Shown piece after piece: positions 13,489 through 17,526 of a stretch of DNA of 17,526 nt. This stretch comes from Actinomycetes bacterium (GTDB taxonomy: Bacteria; Actinomycetota; Actinomycetes; Actinomycetales; Actinomycetaceae). Position 1 is the stretch's first letter, and each line of letters starts with the position of its first letter. The notes below the pieces were generated by a model, which saw nothing but the letters and a program-made list of their open reading frames with translations, had not been told where the DNA came from and did not search any database. The stretch lies in NCBI GenBank assembly GCA_023426345.1, contig JAFAAX010000094.1:1-17526 (forward strand). The letters are read 5' to 3'. The position numbers and the translations under genes are program-made.

Positions 13489-15174
13489 GTGCCCCCTTCG
13501 CTGCCCGCCGTCGACCCCGCTGCCGGCGGCCTCGCCGGCCCGCCCGCCGAGGCTCCTGCGCGCGTCTGCGTCGTCGACCCCGCCGCCGGCGGCTCCCTGC
13601 CCGCGTCCGCAGACTCTCCCGACGAGGCGCCCGCCGCGAACACGGCGGTCCCGGGCGGGGGCGGCGGCCGTCACCGTCCGCGCGCCGTCGCGCCGCGGCG
13701 ATCCGGGTGGAGGAGGATCGCCGGCGCGGGCGCGCTGGCCGGCGCCGCGCTGCTGATCTCCAGCGTCCTCACCCCCGCCGGCACGATCGAGAACGACGTC
13801 GGGTACTACCGCGCCTGGGCGGAGCTGGCCGGGCAGTACGGCTTCGCGGAGGTGCTGCGCGAGTACCCCACGCCCATCATGCTGCTGCTCTGGCTGCCGA
13901 CCCTGGTGGTCTCCACCGAGGCCTCCTACCGGGCCGTGTTCGTCGGCGTCTCGCTGCTGCTCGTCGCCGGAGGCGCCGCGACGCTCGCCCTTCTGCCGGG
14001 CGGCGCCGGCGCGGAGGGGAGTGCCGGCGCGGACGGGCATGACGCCGCGGGAGCGGAGGGACGGTGCGCTCACGTCCTCCCCGCGGGCGAGGGCGAGACA
14101 CGGCCGGGGCGTCGACGGACGGGGTCGTGGAGTCCCTCGGGCGCCGGCGAGACGGCGGCGGTCGTCCTGCTCCTCAGCGTGGGTGCGCTGGGGCCGATCA
14201 CCCTCTACCGCTTCGACCTGCTGCCCGGCCTCCTGTTGGCCGCGGGAGCCGTGGCGCTGGCACGCGAGTCGCGGGCGCGGACGGGTTCCACGGCGCCAGG
14301 GCGGCGTGACGGACGGGCCGCTGAGGCGGACGGGGGGACGGACGCGTCCGGGGCGCCAGGGCGGCGCGCATGGCCCTGGTGGTCCGTGTGCGTGGCCCTG
14401 GGCGCCGGCATCAAGCTGTGGCCCGTCGTCGCCTGGCCGCTGGTGCTCGGCGACCGCCCGCGTCGGCGCCGCGAGATCCTCGGCTTCGTCGCGACCGGCG
14501 CCGCCCTCGTCCTGGTCTCGGTGGCGGCGGCCGGATGGGGGCGTCTCCTCAGCCCCCTCACCTGGCAGTCGGGGCGCGGCCTCCAGGTCGAGTCTGTCCT
14601 GGCCACATGGGTCCTGCTCGCCCGGCTCGTGGCGCCGTGGCCGTGGTCGGCGGCCCTGTCGGAGGCGAACTCGTGGGACTTCACCGGTCCCGGCATCGCA
14701 GCGACCCTGGTCGCGGGTTCGATCGCCCAGATCGCCCTGGTCGCCTGGATCGTCGCGATCTGCGTGCGCCTGTGGCGCACCCGCCGCGCCGATCCGCTGA
14801 CGGTCGCGGTGGCGGCGGCCTCGCTGGTCGGCGTCTTCCTGGTGACGGACAAGGTCTTCTCCCCGCAATACATGATGTGGTGGGCGCCCATCGTCGCGGT
14901 CGCCTGCGGGTGGGGACGACGCACGGGTGCGGTGCCCGCGTGGTGGGCGCCGACGATGATCCTCACGTGCGGCCTCACCCAGCTGTCCTATCCCACGACC
15001 TACGGCTGGCTGTACGCGGGGGACACGGGTCCGTGGTTCCTCGTGGGCACGCTGCTGATGGTCGTCCGCAATCTCGCGGTCGTGGCCCTGACGGCCTCGG
15101 CCTGCCGGCGGGCGTGGCTCCTGGCCGCCCCCGCCTCCCCCTCGTCCCCGGAAGGCGCCTGCCATGAACGCTGA
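13489..15174 (+). CDS. GT87-like polytopic mannosyltransferase
   Basis: This 561-residue membrane protein has about ten hydrophobic segments and the text pattern of GT87/DUF2029 polyprenyl-phosphate-mannose-dependent transferases. NDVGYYRAWAEL follows the first membrane segment (acidic residue in the first outer loop), then YPTPIMLLLWLP, RFDLLPGLLLAAG, AGIKLWPVVAWPLVL, GLQVESVLATW and the hallmark TDKVFSPQYMMWW. Such enzymes add mannose to glycolipids or glycoproteins at the outer face of the membrane (family knowledge). I chose the GTG at 13489; a TTG at 13402 lies in the rplY terminator. About 70 N-terminal residues and two loops are Gly/Ala/Arg low-complexity insertions; one loop holds a 15-bp motif twice, 60 bp apart (14292, 14352). 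The end overlaps manC by 11 nt. The exact acceptor is unknown. Confidence 0.8.
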   Translation: MPPSLPAVDPAAGGLAGPPAEAPARVCVVDPAAGGSLPASADSPDEAPAANTAVPGGGGGRHRPRAVAPRRSGWRRIAGAGALAGAALLISSVLTPAGTIENDVGYYRAWAELAGQYGFAEVLREYPTPIMLLLWLPTLVVSTEASYRAVFVGVSLLLVAGGAATLALLPGGAGAEGSAGADGHDAAGAEGRCAHVLPAGEGETRPGRRRTGSWSPSGAGETAAVVLLLSVGALGPITLYRFDLLPGLLLAAGAVALARESRARTGSTAPGRRDGRAAEADGGTDASGAPGRRAWPWWSVCVALGAGIKLWPVVAWPLVLGDRPRRRREILGFVATGAALVLVSVAAAGWGRLLSPLTWQSGRGLQVESVLATWVLLARLVAPWPWSAALSEANSWDFTGPGIAATLVAGSIAQIALVAWIVAICVRLWRTRRADPLTVAVAAASLVGVFLVTDKVFSPQYMMWWAPIVAVACGWGRRTGAVPAWWAPTMILTCGLTQLSYPTTYGWLYAGDTGPWFLVGTLLMVVRNLAVVALTASACRRAWLLAAPASPSSPEGACHER

Positions 15175-16246
15175 TCTGCATGTCATCATCCCCGCGGGCG
15201 GGGCGGGCACCCGGCTGTGGCCCCTGTCGCGCCAGGACCGCCCGAAGTTCCTCCTCGACCTCACAGGCTCGGGCCGCACACTCCTCCAGGCCACCGTCGA
15301 CCGGATGGAGCCGCGCGCGGCCTCAGTGACGATCGTCACGGGCGCCCGGCACGCGGACGCCGTCGTCGCCCAACTGCCCGAGTTCGACGGATCGCGGACG
15401 GACCGCCGCCTGCTCGTCGAGCCGTCGGGGCGCGACTCGATGCCGGCCATCGGGTGGGCCGCGGCGCTCGTGCGCGAGCAGCACGGGGACGATGCGGTGG
15501 TCGGCTCCTTCGCCGCCGACCACGTCATCGCGCGGTCCGATCTCTTCTTGGAGGCGCTGGACGCGGCGGGCGCGGCGGCCCGCGCCGGATACGTGACGAC
15601 GATCGGCATCACGCCGACCGAGGCGTCGACGGCCTACGGCTACATCCGGCCCGGCGCCCCGCTGGAGGGGGCGCCCGGAGCGCGCCTGGCGGAGCGCTTC
15701 GTCGAGAAGCCCGACGCGGAGACGGCCCGGCGCCATGTCGCCGACGGGTATCTGTGGAACGCCGGGATGTTCGTCATGCGCGCCGGGGTGCTGATGGACC
15801 ATCTCGGCCGGCAGCTCCCGGCGCTCGCCGAGGGCCTGACGGACATCGCCCGCGCGTGGGAGGCCGACCGGGGCGCCGCCGTCCTGGAGCGCGTGTGGCC
15901 GACGCTCACGCGGATCGCGATCGACCATGCGGTCGCCGAGCCCGTCGCCGCCCAGGGGGGCGTCGCCGTGGTGCCCGCGGATCGGGACCTGGGCTGGACG
16001 GACCTGGGGGACTTCGAGGCGCTCGCCGCGCTGGCGGACGGGACCGACGACGTCGTGCGGATCGAGGCGGCGGGGTCCTCCGTGTTCGACGGCGGATCCG
16101 GGCAGACGGTGGCGCTGGTCGGGGTCGAGGGCCTCGTCGTCGTCACCACCTCCGACGCGGTGCTCGTGGCCCGGCGCGACGCCGCCCAGGACGTCAAGAG
16201 GGTCGTGGACGCGCTGCGCGGCGCGGGACGGGCCGACCTCCTGTGA
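15164..16246 (+). CDS. manC: Mannose-1-phosphate guanylyltransferase
   Basis: This 360-residue cytosolic enzyme makes GDP-mannose from mannose-1-phosphate and GTP. The nucleotide-binding signature GGAGTRLWPLSR (12-23) is followed by PKF (27-29), the metal site ADHVI (118-122), FVEKPD (179-184), WNAGMF (198-203) and a late GWTDLGDF. The length fits the single-domain form without a phosphomannose isomerase part. The start overlaps the preceding mannosyltransferase by 11 nt, with GGAAGG upstream of the ATG, so the pair is probably co-translated: one supplies GDP-mannose, the other uses lipid-linked mannose derived from it. A weak 7-bp hairpin (16242-16265) spans its stop codon. Confidence 0.93.
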   Translation: MNADLHVIIPAGGAGTRLWPLSRQDRPKFLLDLTGSGRTLLQATVDRMEPRAASVTIVTGARHADAVVAQLPEFDGSRTDRRLLVEPSGRDSMPAIGWAAALVREQHGDDAVVGSFAADHVIARSDLFLEALDAAGAAARAGYVTTIGITPTEASTAYGYIRPGAPLEGAPGARLAERFVEKPDAETARRHVADGYLWNAGMFVMRAGVLMDHLGRQLPALAEGLTDIARAWEADRGAAVLERVWPTLTRIAIDHAVAEPVAAQGGVAVVPADRDLGWTDLGDFEALAALADGTDDVVRIEAAGSSVFDGGSGQTVALVGVEGLVVVTTSDAVLVARRDAAQDVKRVVDALRGAGRADLL

Positions 16247-16315
16247 GGGAGTGCGCGACCTCACACGCTCGATAACGATTGGGTCAACCCGGCCGTTCTC
16301 ACGTGATCTCGGGCA

Positions 16316-16321
16316 TAGGAT
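16316..16321 (+). promoter_or_regulatory. Candidate -10 box of the BMP lipoprotein gene
   Basis: TAGGAT lies 53 nt before the GTG at 16375, in the 128-bp gap after manC. No good -35 hexamer is found at 16-18 bp. An AT-richer CGATAACGATTGGG lies further upstream at 16270-16283. Confidence 0.4.
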
Positions 16322-16374
16322 TGCCGGGCGCGCCGCAATCCGGCGCATTCTCTGAGGTCCCAGGAGGAAACACA

Positions 16375-17469
16375 GTGAAGAACTCCCTGAAGGTCGGAGC
16401 CGTCGCCGCTGCGGCTGCTCTCGCACTCGCGGGTTGTGGGTCGGCGCCCTCGCAGTCGGGTGAATCCAGCGCGTCCGGCACCGAGTCCGGCGGCGGCGCT
16501 GCCGCCGGCGGCACCGTCAAGGCCTGCATGGTCTCGGACATGGGCGGCTTCGAGGACAAGTCGTTCAACGAGTCCGGCAAGGACGGCATGGAGAAGGCGA
16601 AGGACGAGCTCGGTGTGGAGGTCGCCTACGCGGAGTCCCAGTCCGACTCCGACTACGCCTCGAATATCCAGAACATGGTCCAGGGCAACTGCGACGTCAT
16701 CATCGGCGTCGGCTTCCTGATGGCCGACGCCCTCGACCAGGCGGCGCTGGCGAACCCGGACATCAAGTTCGCGCTGGTCGACTCCACGTTCGAGACGCCC
16801 GCGGACAACACCAAGGCCCTCGTCTTCAACACCGCTGAGGCCGCCTACCTGGCCGGCTACGCGTCCGCGGGGCTCACCAGCACCGGCAAGGTCGGCACGT
16901 TCCTCGGCGGCCAGATCCCGTCGACCGCGATCTTCGCCGACGGCTTCTCCGACGGCATCGCGAAGTACAACGAGGACAACGGCACCTCCGTCCAGCTGCT
17001 CGGCTGGGACAAGGAGAAGCAGACCGGCATGGCCACCGGCGACTTCGACGACGTCTCGAAGGGCAAGCAGTTCTCCGAGCAGCTGATCCAGCAGGGCGCG
17101 GACATCATCATGCCCGTCGCCGGCCCGGTCGGCGCCGGCACGCTGGCCGCCGCGAAGGAGGCCGGCAACGTCAACGTCGTGTGGGTCGACTCCGACGGCT
17201 ACCTGACGAACCCCGACTACGGCTCGATCATCATCACCTCCGTGATGAAGGAGATCGGCCAGTCGGTCTTCGACACCGTTAAGCAGGTCCAGGACGGCGC
17301 GTGGACCTCTGAGGACTACGTCGGCACGCTCGCCAACGGCGGCGTCGGCATTGCTCCGTTCCACGACTGGGACTCGAAGGTCTCCTCCGAGCTCAAGAGC
17401 AAGCTGGAGGACCTGCAGAAGCAGATCGCCGACGGCTCGCTGGTCATCGAGACGACGAACCAGCCGTGA
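16375..17469 (+). CDS. BMP/PnrA-like nucleoside-binding lipoprotein
   Basis: This 364-residue extracytoplasmic binding protein has the GTG start at 16375 with AGGAGG upstream; the frame remains open to 16279 without a site. A short signal ends in lipobox LAGC with Cys21, then a Ser/Gly-rich linker. Motifs of the Bmp/Med (PnrA) family are SDMGGFEDKSFNESGKDGM near the mature start, DVIIGVGFLMADAL, EAAYLAGYASA, GFSDGIAKYNED and WVDSDGYL. These proteins bind purine or other nucleosides and feed an ABC importer (family knowledge). The ATPase and two permeases would be expected downstream, beyond the edge. The Lys/Asp-rich composition is typical and gives no sign of transfer. Confidence 0.92.
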   Translation: MKNSLKVGAVAAAAALALAGCGSAPSQSGESSASGTESGGGAAAGGTVKACMVSDMGGFEDKSFNESGKDGMEKAKDELGVEVAYAESQSDSDYASNIQNMVQGNCDVIIGVGFLMADALDQAALANPDIKFALVDSTFETPADNTKALVFNTAEAAYLAGYASAGLTSTGKVGTFLGGQIPSTAIFADGFSDGIAKYNEDNGTSVQLLGWDKEKQTGMATGDFDDVSKGKQFSEQLIQQGADIIMPVAGPVGAGTLAAAKEAGNVNVVWVDSDGYLTNPDYGSIIITSVMKEIGQSVFDTVKQVQDGAWTSEDYVGTLANGGVGIAPFHDWDSKVSSELKSKLEDLQKQIADGSLVIETTNQP

Positions 17470-17526
17470 TGAGCTGACCGTCGTCCTCTGCGAGGAGCGA
17501 CCGGGAGGGGCGCGGGCCTGCGGGCC
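17470..17526. other. Right edge, intergenic
   Basis: The 57 bases after the lipoprotein stop hold no visible start or clear stem-loop. The next gene of the presumed nucleoside importer is not in the window. Confidence 0.6.

Noticed and set aside
13438..15612. 724-codon minus-strand open frame
   Set aside because: Antisense to the GT87-like gene and manC, whose conserved motifs fix the real strand.

Overview
The window looks like a chromosomal segment of a high-GC Gram-positive actinobacterium, most plausibly Actinomycetaceae (Actinomyces/Schaalia-like). This rests on the very high GC, GTG starts, several genes with a TANNNT box exactly 6 nt before the start codon (a leaderless layout), and the actinobacterial order TetR - tRNA-Gln - prs - rplY. 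The species is an inference; no marker gene is present.

Layout. (1) 1-2248, minus strand: a marR-type regulator, an ABC ATPase and an ABC permease cut off by the left edge, apparently one operon. (2) 2249-3741, plus: a promoter region and a branched-chain amino acid type binding lipoprotein (livK), followed by a strong stem-loop. (3) 3845-5067: one minus-strand gene with an AbiEi/DUF559-like architecture, bracketed by inverted copies of a three-unit 22-bp repeat, with two DnaA-box-like sites upstream. (4) 5114-9387, minus: livH-livM-livG-livF. LivM/LivG and LivG/LivF each overlap by 8 nt in the form ATGNGTGA. LivH carries an unusual N-terminal signal peptide, Ig/transthyretin-like domain and Thr/Ser/Ala linker. 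livK and livHMGF converge on the repeat-bracketed gene. (5) 9533-11142: a TetR regulator and about 930 bp without a gene, densely filled with at least five kinds of short repeats, two related long palindromes and a strand-asymmetric C-rich tract that can form a G-quadruplex on the minus strand. (6) 11143-13341, plus: tRNA-Gln(TTG), prs (PRPP synthase) and rplY (L25/CTC). glmU, usual between tRNA-Gln and prs in other actinobacteria, is absent. (7) 13489-16246, plus: a GT87-like membrane mannosyltransferase overlapping manC (GDP-mannose supply), suggesting a mannosylation unit for glycolipid or cell-surface glycan. (8) 16375-17469: a BMP/PnrA-like lipoprotein, likely the first gene of a nucleoside ABC importer that continues past the right edge.

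The most unusual content is the repeat biology. A core [GC]A[GC]TTCGGT occurs eleven times in four intergenic islands. Three islands have the same 53-bp layout (three units at exact 22-bp period), and two of them face each other around one gene. The LivH fusion and the lost glmU synteny come next.
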